DNA of 64,000 bases from Candidatus Zixiibacteriota bacterium (lineage in GTDB: Bacteria > Zixibacteria > MSB-5A5 > GN15 > FEB-12). Where the stretch lies: the NCBI GenBank assembly GCA_024278935.1, contig JAJRSF010000062.1:1-64000 (forward strand), written 5' to 3'. Of the stretch, positions 45,103 to 54,635 are shown piece by piece (the stretch's first letter is position 1; the number at the start of each line of letters is the position of its first letter). The translations under genes and the position numbers were made by a program. A model generated the notes under the pieces. That model searched no databases. It saw nothing but the letters and a program-made list of their open reading frames with translations, and had not been told where the DNA came from.

Positions 45103-45332
45103 TTGATTATAAGATAGGCAAAATGATGCAATAAAATAACAACTATTTTTAAATATAATTCTATTTATCATAATTATGCCATTTTTTTATGCCCAATATA
45201 AGTAGGCTTTGCTTGTCTATGATTTTAATGAAAATTTTAAAAAAAATATGTTGGAAATTAAATAAATTTTATTACATTGTGTCCGATTAGAAAAGAAGAA
45301 TTTATTATTTTCTGATTATAAATTTTTAAGAT

Positions 45333-45424
45333 TTGGATATCCGGGTCATAGAGCACTTGATCTACAACTGTGGTATCCAATATTTTCCCGTAACGTTCCC
45401 CTCCCCCGTTGCGGGATTTTTTTT
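45333..45424 (+). ncRNA. Possible small RNA ending in an intrinsic terminator
   Basis: TTGGATA (45333-45339) pairs with TATCCAA (45374-45380), followed by a terminator with stem TCCCGTAACG/CGTTGCGGGA (45386-45395 with 45407-45416) and eight T. It lies in a gap between a divergent pair, with no plus-strand gene before it that would need a terminator. It could also be a 5' regulatory leader of the kinase gene at 45464. No Rfam family recognised; the segment GGGTCATAGAGCAC recalls a tRNA D arm but no cloverleaf forms. Confidence 0.35.
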
Positions 45425-45463
45425 GCTTGGAATTAAATAATTCTCTTATAAGTTATAAAGAAT

Positions 45464-46012
45464 ATGAAGCAGAAAAGAATCCATATCACAGGTGCCTCCG
45501 GTTCCGGTACGACAACTTTGGGTAAAGCTCTCGCTACCAATTTAGGTTATAGCCAACTAGACACTGACAAATATTATTGGCTTCCAACAGAGCCACCCTA
45601 TCAGGAAATCCGAGCTGTAGAAGCAAGGCAAAGTCTGCTTCAAAAAGATATGCTCAAATATGACAGTTGGATTTCAACTGGTTCAATATGTCGCTGGGGT
45701 GATTTTGCTTTAGGCTATTTCGATTTGGTTATTTTTTTGTATATACCGCACAATGTAAGAATCAAGCGATTATTTGAACGAGAAAAAACCAGATGTCCAG
45801 AATCATTTACAGAAGACTCTATTCGTGCAAAACAATTTAAAGAATTTATCGATTGGGCAAAACTGTACGATGACGGCGGAGAAGAAGTCCGCTCTTTGTA
45901 TATGCACAACCAATGGCTCAAAAAACTCTCCTGCCCAATTTTAAGAATCGAAGAAGAACTGCCAGTCGAAGAATTAATTGCGAGAGTAGAGACATTTATC
46001 GAAACCTTGTAG
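45464..46012 (+). CDS. P-loop NTPase, adenylate-kinase-like
   Basis: 182 residues. Walker A is GASGSGTTTLG (about 10-20), then LDTDKYYWLPTEPPYQEIR, SWISTGSICRWGDF and VIFLYIPHNVRIKRLFERE, the layout of small nucleotide or AAA-type kinases of unknown substrate. The stop codon TAG (46010-46012) is part of a TTGTAGG element end, so the last residues (ETL) may have been set by the insertion. Confidence 0.7.
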   Translation: MKQKRIHITGASGSGTTTLGKALATNLGYSQLDTDKYYWLPTEPPYQEIRAVEARQSLLQKDMLKYDSWISTGSICRWGDFALGYFDLVIFLYIPHNVRIKRLFEREKTRCPESFTEDSIRAKQFKEFIDWAKLYDDGGEEVRSLYMHNQWLKKLSCPILRIEEELPVEELIARVETFIETL

Positions 46013-46205
46013 GTCGGGTTCAAGCGAACAGAGATAGGTGGATGCAGAACCCGACAAAATACCCGTCATTACGAAAGACATCAGGAGTGTGGCAATCTCA
46101 TCTGTAAAGCTATCTATAAAAAAGCAGGTCTCAAAAGCGAGACCTGCCCTACAGAACTAGTAGTTCAATATCTTTAAAAAGGCGGAACCACTAAAGGGTT
46201 CCGCC
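46009..46205. repeat. Cluster of three palindromic elements between convergent genes
   Basis: (1) GTAGGTCGGGTTC from 46009, pairing with GAACCCGAC near 46047-46055. (2) GCAGGTCTC/GAGACCTGC at 46124-46132 and 46139-46147, followed by CCTACA; the same hairpin occurs at 58627-58656. (3) GGCGGAACC/GGTTCCGCC at 46181-46189 and 46197-46205, followed by CTACA; its sister is at 57541-57571. They may act as bidirectional terminators. Confidence 0.7.
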
Positions 46206-46226
46206 CTACAAAAATTTACAATAATT

Positions 46227-47237
46227 CTACTCCTGTTTCCCAAAATAAAGCCTCAACATATACCAAACTGTCGCCACCATCAGCAGAAAGAAAAGTAAGA
46301 AGAATAAAAACGGCGACCATGCAATCCTAACAGTCATCTCCGATGGGTCGTAAAATCCGACCAACGATAATTTGCGCAAGACATGCCTGGTATAAATCAT
46401 CGCTATAAACGAAACCGTCAGCATCGACGATGCAATCGCGAACCGTTTCTTAAAGAGAAAATGCAGAGAACCCAACGAGAGTATAAACGAAATCGTCACA
46501 AGCCAAATCGCCGGTGATTTCATAAACGGTTTCATCAGTTCACCAAGACCCATCATATATGCAAAGCCTGTTGCTATGGCAGCAACCATTCCCCAGAGAT
46601 AAAAATCTTTTCCGACTTTAAAAGCGGTTTCATTTTTCCGACCGATGAATGCTACAAAGAAGCCACCAACAGTCACAGCTCCGGTCACCATATGTAACCA
46701 TCTGAACAGATAAGAACCTACGTCAGGATTGATAATTGTCCCGCCTTGATTCTCGGCATAGAGCAGCTTATACAAATCAGGTTTTTCAGCAAGAGCAAAT
46801 ACCGATGAATAGATATATGAAACATACAGCAGACAGGCAAATGCTATCGACAAATATATTTTTTGTCTGATAGCTGTCGTTTGTTTAAATGACAATGCAT
46901 ACAGAAAATAATAAGCAATCATAACCACTACAAAGATCATCAACCAGAGCCATCCCGAAATAATCGATGCTGCGTAAATTTGTTTTGAATAGACAAGCTG
47001 TACAAACAGAAGAGGAGCCACTCCAAACGTAACAGTCATCGCCATCGCATTTGGGAGGAGCTTAATATATTTTTGTACAAACGGATTGTTCCACTTATCA
47101 TCAAAATTACCAAAGAGCAGAATTATAATTCCGCCAAACAAAAAATTCATTGCTATCAGATGAAGCGAGAGTGTTACTATATGGAGAATTTCAATTAACC
47201 ATAAAGGAGTCGAAAGAAAATTAGAATCCGGCATCAT
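46227..47237 (-). CDS. Polytopic membrane partner of a bd-like oxidase
   Basis: 336 residues with eight hydrophobic helices. His residues at helix ends (EILHIVTLSLHLIAM, FRWLHMVTGAVTVGG) could bind haem or quinone. It overlaps the stop of the upstream oxidase-like gene by one base, so the two are translated together. I do not recognise a named family; it takes the place of subunit II. Confidence 0.65.
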   Translation of the reverse strand: MMPDSNFLSTPLWLIEILHIVTLSLHLIAMNFLFGGIIILLFGNFDDKWNNPFVQKYIKLLPNAMAMTVTFGVAPLLFVQLVYSKQIYAASIISGWLWLMIFVVVMIAYYFLYALSFKQTTAIRQKIYLSIAFACLLYVSYIYSSVFALAEKPDLYKLLYAENQGGTIINPDVGSYLFRWLHMVTGAVTVGGFFVAFIGRKNETAFKVGKDFYLWGMVAAIATGFAYMMGLGELMKPFMKSPAIWLVTISFILSLGSLHFLFKKRFAIASSMLTVSFIAMIYTRHVLRKLSLVGFYDPSEMTVRIAWSPFLFFLLFFLLMVATVWYMLRLYFGKQE

Positions 47238-48748
47238 CAGTTTTTCTCCTTTTCATTTAATGACATAATATAATCAATCAACGCTTTCCGTTCTTTTTCA
47301 TCACCGGTGAATTCCGGCATTTCATCGGCAAAGTCTCCCGCCATATCTAAAATATCACCGAGATCCTCTTCAGTACTGCCGAGTAAAGTTTCCGACTTAT
47401 CGTTAAACCCACCAAAAATATGACACTTGCCACAACGCAGATCATACACTTTTTTCCCAAGTGCGATTCCATCAAGATTATAAATTTCAGAAATATGTCG
47501 TTTGTCAATTTGTTTGTAAATATGCGATGCCACCATCTGTGCTTCTTCTTCAGTACCAACAAACGGAGGCATATTAGCTCTGATCACATGGGTACCCATA
47601 ATTATCTGGGCAATAAACGTTTCATCGGTACCATCAAATGCTGGCTTAAGCGGTTTGTATCCGTCGAAAGTATGGCAACTGCGACAGGCACGTCTGAACA
47701 AGTCAGCAGGCTTATCAGCGGTTTGGAATTCAATAGATTCCAGCAATCCTTCCTCCTGATATTTTTCAGCATTGGCAACATCGATACCATTAGCGTACAT
47801 ATAATTTGTAATGACATATGGTTTCCGAATCGACTCACGCATCCATTCATACTCACCAAACCATCCGAGTGCGAGAACCATGGCAACAACACCAACCACG
47901 ATGTTATATTTTTTCGGAATCAAAAATCCAAAGACAACCAATACAAATGCCAGAAAAGCGGCGTAGATATAAGTAGCGTTCATCGCTTTAATCGGTGTTA
48001 AATTTGCCTCAAGGGCAGCGTCTACAATCTCTTTAGGAATTGCGGAGACATACCATAACATTGTTGGAATCATTATAGCGAGTCCGCCGATCGCCCATAG
48101 AGAATTAAAACGAACGATTCGTTTTTTGAAATCATCAGCTTTATAACGTGATGCGACAAACAAGGCATAAACTCCACCAAGCATAATACAGATACCGGTG
48201 CGTAGCCAGAGCGATGACCAGAATGTCGGGTTGAAATATCCATCCCAGAAATTACCGGTCACAACCCAATCTCCGGGTGTGAGCATATAGGTGACAATGC
48301 CGTTGATAATAAAAAGTGACATCCATGCAGAGACAAAATAAATCCACCCGATTATAATATGGTTTTTCGCAGAAAGAGTTTTCCATCCATAGAAATATAA
48401 AAGTGCCGCAATAATTTCTATGACAAAAAATGTCCATTCAGCCGCCCATGCCCATACATAGTTATGTATCAGAACTTCAGTCGCAGCAGGGTTGAGCAAG
48501 CCAATAATAAACCAGATGCCAACACCTGTTAAGGCACCAAAGACAACCGAGACCAAAACAAAAAACTTACTCAGTTTTTCTAAGAACTGCAATTTGAGTT
48601 GGTCGTTATTTTTACGGGCAATAGTTTCGGCGATAACTAAATACAACCCGCCACCAATGGCAAAATGCGAAACAAAAACATGGATAACCGCAATCGCCGC
48701 CATGATAATGCCGTATCCAATATCAATATCCCAAAATGGGTAGTTCAT
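47237..48748 (-). CDS. Cytochrome bd-oxidase-like subunit fused to a dihaem cytochrome c
   Basis: 503 residues from the ATG at 48748, which has GGAGAG upstream (a TTG at 48760 lies before that site). The first 320 residues form about nine helices resembling CydA-like membrane subunits (HVFVSHFAIGGGLYLVIAE with His ligand candidates, GIWFIIGLLNP, WAWAAEWTFFVIEI). A C-terminal periplasmic part has two haem c sites, CRSCH and CGKCH, each with downstream Met candidates (ANMPPF, DEMPEF). It probably passes electrons between quinol and a periplasmic carrier. The quinol loop of classical CydA is not obvious. Confidence 0.75.
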   Translation of the reverse strand: MNYPFWDIDIGYGIIMAAIAVIHVFVSHFAIGGGLYLVIAETIARKNNDQLKLQFLEKLSKFFVLVSVVFGALTGVGIWFIIGLLNPAATEVLIHNYVWAWAAEWTFFVIEIIAALLYFYGWKTLSAKNHIIIGWIYFVSAWMSLFIINGIVTYMLTPGDWVVTGNFWDGYFNPTFWSSLWLRTGICIMLGGVYALFVASRYKADDFKKRIVRFNSLWAIGGLAIMIPTMLWYVSAIPKEIVDAALEANLTPIKAMNATYIYAAFLAFVLVVFGFLIPKKYNIVVGVVAMVLALGWFGEYEWMRESIRKPYVITNYMYANGIDVANAEKYQEEGLLESIEFQTADKPADLFRRACRSCHTFDGYKPLKPAFDGTDETFIAQIIMGTHVIRANMPPFVGTEEEAQMVASHIYKQIDKRHISEIYNLDGIALGKKVYDLRCGKCHIFGGFNDKSETLLGSTEEDLGDILDMAGDFADEMPEFTGDEKERKALIDYIMSLNEKEKN

Positions 48749-48879
48749 ATAACTCTCCAAACTTATAGTTAATATTTACAAATATTATGAACTAATACGA
48801 TAGCAGAAGCAAGTTTAATAGTGAATTTATTATCAATTATAAATTTGTTTTATATACACGTTAGTAACGATTACATGCA

Positions 48880-48912
48880 TAAAAAAAAGGTCAAAGAATA
48901 TATCCTTGACCT
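48880..48912 (-). terminator. Intrinsic terminator
   Basis: On the minus strand AGGTCAA pairs with TTGACCT around an AT-rich loop and is followed by eight T. It is about 150 bases beyond the stop of the surface-repeat gene. Nothing else is recognised in 48,749-49,063. Confidence 0.65.
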
Positions 48913-49063
48913 TGAAGTTATATCTGTTTTTGTCGCCCAACAATAATCACATCTGTTTTATGAGGTCTTGATTTCTCTTTAGAGGAATCGTGAATAGACT
49001 TATCGACAGGGCAGACTCTATAGTAAAGACTACGTACAGGTAAATAAGGCTACGTTCACGTAG

Positions 49064-49558
49064 TTAAAATGACCAGTTGATAAACGGAAAAACAGGGAAC
49101 TGCCCATTTTGTTTGATCACATTGACAAGCCCAATCTGCAAACCATTCATAGTACCTGCATAGTTGACAATCCCGAGTTGGAAACCGCTCATGTTTTGGG
49201 CGTGGTTAACAAGCCCAAGTTGGAACCCTTCGCATTTACCTTTCACAGAGTTGTAAAAATGTTTTTGAAATCCAACAAAATCACCTTCTACAATACCCAC
49301 TGCTCCAAGTTGATACCCTTTGGAAATTCCCGATGTATTATGTTGCACTAATCCGAAATCAAACCCTACAACCGACGTGTTTTTGCCATACAGCAAACTC
49401 AATCGAACACCTTGTACTGCTTCACCCTCTGAAACAAGTTGCACCGGATTAAATAATGAGATTTGAATTGGTTTTGCTTCTTCCGCATGTACTGAAATTG
49501 AAAGTCCTAATACAAAAAGAAAAACAAATGATGTGATGGTTAGTAACCTTTTTGACAT
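49064..49558 (-). CDS. LA_2272-type surface-repeat protein
   Basis: 164 residues from the ATG at 49558, seven bases from AAGGAC; an ATG at 49564 is too close to it. A signal peptide ends VHAEE. The mature part is a series of short repeats such as GYQLGAVGIVEGDFVGFQKH, GFQLGLVNHAQNMS, GFQLGIVNYAGTMN, GLQIGLVNVIKQ, ending in PFINWSF. This repeat is known from Leptospira-type surface proteins; a small outer-membrane barrel is likely. Function unknown. Confidence 0.75.
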   Translation of the reverse strand: MSKRLLTITSFVFLFVLGLSISVHAEEAKPIQISLFNPVQLVSEGEAVQGVRLSLLYGKNTSVVGFDFGLVQHNTSGISKGYQLGAVGIVEGDFVGFQKHFYNSVKGKCEGFQLGLVNHAQNMSGFQLGIVNYAGTMNGLQIGLVNVIKQNGQFPVFPFINWSF

Positions 49559-49584
49559 ATTCATGTCCTTTCGATTTATCTGAA

Positions 49585-49731
49585 TTATTTTAATTGATGG
49601 TTTGGAGTAAAAAGCTGACGCACAGTCAGCTCAACGACCACCACCGATGTCACCGCTACTGCCATAAGAATCATATACATGACAATAATTTGTAGCAAGA
49701 CAGCATCGAGCGGATCGGCTCCAGCCAAATC
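49585..49731 (-). pseudogene. fetB: FetB-like permease, end in the shifted frame
   Basis: This frame codes DLAGADPLDAVLLQIIVMYM and a last helix, then ends at TAA 49587-49585. The three segments together make about 250 residues, the usual FetB length. Two independent lesions make loss of function likely if the sequence is correct. Confidence 0.78.
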
Positions 49732-50105
49732 ATACCGGTCATCGCACCCGGCAGAGCCACCAGCCCGACAGTTTTCATAGAATTCAAAATAGAAATCATT
49801 CCGGTCGTGACAGCGTTCCGAATATAAAGTGCTGATGAAACCCGCCAGCTTTTACCAAGCGAAAGTGCTGTTTCAATCGGTAGTTTGTTGGAAAGAATAT
49901 CCGATGTTATCCTGTTGATAGAAAGTGCGGCGGCATTCATTGAGTTACCGATAACCATTCCACCAAGTGGGATAATATACCGTGCTTCAAAAGTTATAAT
50001 TTTAAGCAGTGCCATCAGTCCGATAGTTAAAAAAGAACCAAACAAAATTGCAAAAAGTATCAACAGAAATGGCGACTTTATTTCTTTAACTCGACTTGAT
50101 GCTGC
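49732..50105 (-). pseudogene. fetB: FetB-like permease, middle segment, same frame
   Basis: After the TAG the same frame continues AASSRVKEIKSPFLLILFAI and the family core YIIPLGGMVIGNSMNAAALS, LPGAMTGMI. Near 49,728-49,733 one base is missing; the called frame then runs out of register to a stop at 49671. Confidence 0.78.
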
Positions 50106-50336
50106 CTAGGCTCCAACTAAAGACATGATAAGAAGTGTCGCAATAATCAGCCAGATAGATTCTAAATCAAATATAAAATTCAGAGCATACCCAACAGCTA
50201 CAAGTTGTATAAATGAACGGATAGAACCAATAGCAATATCTTTTTCAACTTCAATTTTCCAAAACCTGCTAATTGCAATCGAGATAGCAACCATGATAAG
50301 TGAGAATAGCACTTCTGTCATTCCGGGATTGTTCAT
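50106..50336 (-). pseudogene. fetB: FetB-like permease (UPF0014), first segment before in-frame TAG
   Basis: 76 residues, two to three helices (LFSLIMVAISIAISRFWKIE, IRSFIQLVAVGYAL), matching the start of FetB, the permease of an iron/metal exporter. It stops at TAG (50108-50106) after MSLVGA. The ATG overlaps the fetA stop (ATGA). CAG to TAG fits. Confidence 0.78.
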
Positions 50337-51046
50337 GACAGCTCTCTCGCTTTGTAACGTTTGCCGGCATCGGACTGAGGGTTTTCCAGAAGCGTCTTAA
50401 TATTACCAGACTCGGCAATCATCCCATCAGCAATCAAAATCCCGGTCTGCCCAAACCGCATAGCTTGTTCAGGGTTATGCGTGACAATAATAGTCGTAAG
50501 GTTTTCTTCGCTTGTAATTTCTTTAATAAAGTTTTCAAGAGATTCAGTTATAGATGGGTCGAGTGCAGAGGTTGGTTCATCAAGAAGCAAAACATCAGGG
50601 CTTGTAAGAAGCAACCTTGCAAATGCAACCCGCTGTTTTTCTCCGACAGATAATTTTTCTACAGAACTCTCAAGCATATTTGTAGAGAGATGCACTCTCT
50701 CAAGTAGTGCAGTCATTCTGTTCTCTGAAATTTGATCATCTACAAACAGAAAATTATCTCTGACCGTTTTTTCAAACAGGTGTGGTGTCTGAAAAAGATA
50801 CCCAACTTTTTTCCGTAACGCACATACGCTCAGTGCATCTATATTTTGATCATCATATACAATCTTACCTGAACTTAGTTCATCAAGACGATTCAGCAGT
50901 CGCAAGAGTGATGATTTCCCCGATCCCGAAGGACCTATAATTGTATAAATCTGATTTTTTAAAAATGTATACGAAATGTTTGAGAGAATTTTTTTATCTC
51001 CAACAATTCTACTGACTTGTGAGAGATCTAAAACTTTTTTATCCAT
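50333..51046 (-). CDS. fetA: FetA-like ABC transporter ATPase
   Basis: 237 residues. Walker A GPSGSGKSSLL, Q-loop LFQTPHLF, signature LSVGEKQRVAFARLL, Walker B VLLLDEPTSALD and H-loop VTHN are all intact. It is the ATPase for the adjacent FetB permease. The ATG overlaps the YhaM stop (TAATG). With fetB broken, this ATPase may have no partner. Confidence 0.85.
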   Translation of the reverse strand: MDKKVLDLSQVSRIVGDKKILSNISYTFLKNQIYTIIGPSGSGKSSLLRLLNRLDELSSGKIVYDDQNIDALSVCALRKKVGYLFQTPHLFEKTVRDNFLFVDDQISENRMTALLERVHLSTNMLESSVEKLSVGEKQRVAFARLLLTSPDVLLLDEPTSALDPSITESLENFIKEITSEENLTTIIVTHNPEQAMRFGQTGILIADGMIAESGNIKTLLENPQSDAGKRYKARELS

Positions 51047-52029
51047 TAGGAGTCATCAGTTTTAGTCGGGTCAGCCTCACCAAAATAAAGATACCGTCCG
51101 ATAAGATTAACATAGTCAGACCATCCGACTCCGTCATGCCGTTCACGAATACGGTCAATAGCACCCATCTTGGAATCAATCTCATCACAGTAGTACAACA
51201 CAAACGCCTCAGGCATCTGCGGTACAACCGGTGTTGCATAGGCGAGTTCACCTTGATGTGAGAGAACCATATGCCGAAGTTTCATCAACAGTTTCTCAGG
51301 GAAATTTTCTATCTGCTTTGCTTTTTCGCAAATCCAAACATCGGCAAGACAAATATGCCCAACCAAACGTCCTTCATCGGTGTAGTCGATTGTTGCTTTT
51401 GTAATATAGGTTTCAATCTTTCCAATATCATGAAACAGCCCGCCAAAGATAAGATAGTCTCTATCCAAATAATCATAGCCATGCGATACCCGCAATGCAA
51501 GTTCAGCAACATTGGCAGAATGTTCCGACAGTCCACCAACATACGAATGATGCCAGAGTTTCCCGGCAGGTGCTTCCAAAAACTTTCGCATAATTTCTTC
51601 ATCAGCCCAAAACAGCTCAACCAGATTTTTTATATATGAGTTTTCAATTTTTTCAGTCAAAGCTAAAATCCGAGCTTTCCGCTCATCGTTTGACTGTTTG
51701 GAAAACGGCAAAATATCTTCAATTGTGTATTCATCGTCAAGGGCAAGACGAATCCGATTGATTGTCATCTGCGTTTTATTATTATATTCGCCAATCTGAC
51801 CACGAAGTTTGACAACCATACCCTCTTCAAGCTCGGCAAGAGTAAACTGGTCAGGCTCCCAAACGACACCATTGATTCTGCCCGAATAATCACCAAGTTC
51901 CAGAGATACAAATTTCCCCTTGGCGTATTCCCGTATAGTTTTTTTACGAATTGAGAAATACGATGTTATCATATCGCCTACAACATAATCGGCGATTTTT
52001 TTATCCGATAAATTCTTTTGATCTGCCAT
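51046..52029 (-). CDS. YhaM-like 3'-5' exoribonuclease (OB fold plus HD domain)
   Basis: 327 residues. An N-terminal OB domain (about 25-105, KFVSLELGDYSGRINGVVWE) is followed by an HD domain: LWHHSYVGGLSEHSANVAEL, FGGLFHDIGKIETY and MVLSHQGELAYATP carry the metal ligands. Length and order match YhaM/CBF1. It is first in an operon with fetAB and diverges from lptF. Confidence 0.87.
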   Translation of the reverse strand: MADQKNLSDKKIADYVVGDMITSYFSIRKKTIREYAKGKFVSLELGDYSGRINGVVWEPDQFTLAELEEGMVVKLRGQIGEYNNKTQMTINRIRLALDDEYTIEDILPFSKQSNDERKARILALTEKIENSYIKNLVELFWADEEIMRKFLEAPAGKLWHHSYVGGLSEHSANVAELALRVSHGYDYLDRDYLIFGGLFHDIGKIETYITKATIDYTDEGRLVGHICLADVWICEKAKQIENFPEKLLMKLRHMVLSHQGELAYATPVVPQMPEAFVLYYCDEIDSKMGAIDRIRERHDGVGWSDYVNLIGRYLYFGEADPTKTDDS

Positions 52030-52149
52030 ACCATAAATATATACATTTTATACCCTCATAGCCAACTGAATATTTTTTGAAAATATTGCAATAAAAAAAA
52101 TTGTTATCTTGAATATGTGTGTATAACATGTATCTTATAAAGATATATT

Positions 52150-53550
52150 ATGAAGATACTTAGCCGCTACATACTGAAAGAACATATTGCACCGTTTCTC
52201 TTTGCATTTTTTACCATTACATTTTTATTGGTAATCGATTATGTACCGAAAATTACAGATTCTGTTATGGATAAAGATATTTCAGTTTGGATTGCCTTGG
52301 AATTGCTTGCTCTAAATTTGGCTTGGATGCTTGCCCTTTCGGTGCCTATGTCGGCGTTGGTTGCGACCCTTATGGCATTCGGGCGGTTGACTTCCGATTT
52401 TGAAATAACAGCAATCAAAGCATCCGGTATAAATATGCTCAAGATTCTGATACCGGTTCTCATGGCGGGCGGAGTTTTGACCTACGGCATGATTGAGTTT
52501 AATGACAAAGTTCTGCCGGACTTAAACAAAAAAGCCCGCGAGCTTCGCCGTAATATTTCTGCTATGCGACCGACATTGGTTTTCCGTTCGGGCGTATTTA
52601 TCTCAGACATCCCCGGTTATTTAGTGCTGATAGATAAAATCGACCATACAACTTCACGAGTCGAAAATATTCGTATCACCGATACCAAAAACCCAAGCAC
52701 GCCCAAAATTATTATTGCCGAATATGGTTTCTTGAAAATGACCGATGGTAATAAAAATATGCAGTTTGATCTTTTTAACGGGGAGATTCATTCACTCGAT
52801 GTTAACGATTCTGAAAATTTTCGTAAAGTAAAATTTCAGAATCAGGTTATCAATGTTTCGGGAACCGGGTCAGAATTAAAACGGAACGAATCGTCAAGCC
52901 GAGGCGATCGTGAAAAATCTATCGCAGCTATGCAAAAAGTTGTCGACCAATCGACAAGTCAGTTTGAACCAAACCGCAAAAAAATTATGAAACCTCTTAC
53001 CGAACATATGGAATATCTTTTTGCCGACACATTTGTCTACCGTGGTGCTTTAACGGGTAAAGGTTTTCCGAACTCCAATGATACAACTATTACCGAAGAT
53101 ACAATCATCACAGCCGAGATGATTGCTGAGCAAGATTCTCTAGCGGTGCAGTATTTGAAATCTTCGATGGCAAACCTTATGCGGTCAACCGAAAGTGGTA
53201 AGAAAAATATAAACCATGCCAAAGAACGAATCGCAAAATTTGAAGTTGAGATTTACAAAAAATATTCTATCCCCGGAGCAATTATCGCATTCATACTTAT
53301 CGGTGCACCACTAGGTATTATGTCGAAGAAAAAGGGGATGGGCATAGCCATCACGATTTCAATACTTCTCTTTATCTTTTACTGGGCATCGTTAATTGCC
53401 GGTGAAGATATCGCCGACCGTGGACTGCTCTCACCCTTCTGGTCGATGTGGGGAGCAAATTTTATTATCGGTGGCATAGGAATCTATCTGCTTTATTTAG
53501 TTGTAACTGAAAAACAAATTTTTTCTTTCTTTCGGAAAAAAATAAGATGA
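52150..53550 (+). CDS. LptF/LptG-family lipopolysaccharide export permease
   Basis: 466 residues. Three N-terminal helices begin ILSRYILKEHIAPFLFAFFTITFLLVIDYV, with SVPMSALVATLMAFGRLTSDFEITAIKASGI typical of YjgP/YjgQ. A periplasmic jellyroll domain follows, then three C-terminal helices after SIPGAIIAFILIGAPLGIMSKKKGMG. An insertion of about 80 residues (roughly 235-345) makes it longer than usual. It overlaps the next gene by four bases. With LptB elsewhere, the pair extracts LPS from the inner membrane. Confidence 0.9.
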   Translation: MKILSRYILKEHIAPFLFAFFTITFLLVIDYVPKITDSVMDKDISVWIALELLALNLAWMLALSVPMSALVATLMAFGRLTSDFEITAIKASGINMLKILIPVLMAGGVLTYGMIEFNDKVLPDLNKKARELRRNISAMRPTLVFRSGVFISDIPGYLVLIDKIDHTTSRVENIRITDTKNPSTPKIIIAEYGFLKMTDGNKNMQFDLFNGEIHSLDVNDSENFRKVKFQNQVINVSGTGSELKRNESSSRGDREKSIAAMQKVVDQSTSQFEPNRKKIMKPLTEHMEYLFADTFVYRGALTGKGFPNSNDTTITEDTIITAEMIAEQDSLAVQYLKSSMANLMRSTESGKKNINHAKERIAKFEVEIYKKYSIPGAIIAFILIGAPLGIMSKKKGMGIAITISILLFIFYWASLIAGEDIADRGLLSPFWSMWGANFIIGGIGIYLLYLVVTEKQIFSFFRKKIR

Positions 53551-54635
53551 TACTTTTTAAAAAATTAGACAGGTATGTTCTCAAACTATTTTTTGTAACA
53601 CTGTTCGTTGTAACAATTGCAATCGGCGTTATGATACTTGTCATCAATCTTGTAGAACTGCTCAGACATTTTATGGATAACAATGTTCCTGTCGAACAGA
53701 TTGTTGAATATTATCTCTATTTTGGAGGATGGGTCCTCAAATTATTTTTCCCAGTTTTTGTTCTTCTTGCAACTCTTTTCTCGTTATCCTATTTTGCCAA
53801 GCATAATGAAATTTTAGCAATGAAAGCATCGGGGCTTTCGCTCTACCGTATCACGGCACCGTTGTTAGTTGTCGTGCTGATTTTATCGGCGGGACATTTT
53901 TATTACAATGAATATATTTTCCCACCAGCTAATAAACGTCTTGTAGAAATCAAAGAGTTCGATATAAAAAAACGTTCCAAAAGAAGATACGACCAAGCAA
54001 CAAATTTGTATCGTCAAATTTCACCCGGGAATTTTTACACTATTTCACTTTTCTATGTCAGTAAAAAAGAAGGTAGTGACTTTAAAATGTACCAGACAAA
54101 AGATAACAGTTTAAAAAAACTTATCATCGCAAAAAAAATCACCTATACCGATTACAAATGGGTTGCTCGCAACGGTATTATTCGGACGTTTGATGACACC
54201 ACTGCACAATCATATACCGAGTTTGATTCACTCTATCTCGACCAGATAAAAGATAAACCGAAAGATTTCTCTCGGCGGGTTGGTAAACCGGAAGATATGG
54301 GGCTTGATGAGCTCAAAGAATATATTGCTCTTATGAAACGAACCGGCGGACCGCATGTGCGCGAATCTATCGACCTACAAATTAAATACGCTTATCCACT
54401 TGCTTCTTTTATCGTGGTGCTTCTTTCGATTCCATTTGCGGCGAACCCTCGCAAAGGTGGCACGGCGGTTTCATTTTCAATTGGAGCATTGATAGCCTTA
54501 GTATATTTCGTTCTCTTTACAATTTTACAATCAGCAGGTTATAACGAAAAAGTCCCCGACTATGTTGCGGTATGGGGAGTGAACTGTTTCTTTTTGCTTG
54601 TCGGGTTGATCGGACTTATCAAAGCGAGGAAATAA
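53547..54635 (+). CDS. LptG/LptF-family lipopolysaccharide export permease
   Basis: 362 residues, normal family length. It starts KLDRYVLKLFFVTLFVVTIAIGVMILVINLVELL and contains LFSLSYFAKHNEILAMKASGLSLYRI, the periplasmic domain, and the last helices after KYAYPLASFIVVLLSIPFAANPRKGG. It pairs with the preceding gene as the two LptF/LptG halves. Its TAA overlaps the methyltransferase ATG. Confidence 0.92.
   Translation: MILFKKLDRYVLKLFFVTLFVVTIAIGVMILVINLVELLRHFMDNNVPVEQIVEYYLYFGGWVLKLFFPVFVLLATLFSLSYFAKHNEILAMKASGLSLYRITAPLLVVVLILSAGHFYYNEYIFPPANKRLVEIKEFDIKKRSKRRYDQATNLYRQISPGNFYTISLFYVSKKEGSDFKMYQTKDNSLKKLIIAKKITYTDYKWVARNGIIRTFDDTTAQSYTEFDSLYLDQIKDKPKDFSRRVGKPEDMGLDELKEYIALMKRTGGPHVRESIDLQIKYAYPLASFIVVLLSIPFAANPRKGGTAVSFSIGALIALVYFVLFTILQSAGYNEKVPDYVAVWGVNCFFLLVGLIGLIKARK

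Noticed and set aside
45340-45416. tRNA gene suggested by a D-arm-like GGGTCATAGAGCAC and a T-arm-like CGTTCCCC
   Set aside because: No acceptor stem, anticodon arm or CCA end can be arranged.
12224-50108. UGA recoded as tryptophan, or selenocysteine
   Set aside because: TGA ends several intact genes with overlapping ATGA starts, TGG is used for Trp throughout, and the other in-frame stops are TAA and TAG. No Sec gene or SECIS-like hairpin is seen.
54572-54634. Upstream start for the methyltransferase
   Set aside because: It lies inside lptG; the TAATG overlap and GAGGA favour 54635.
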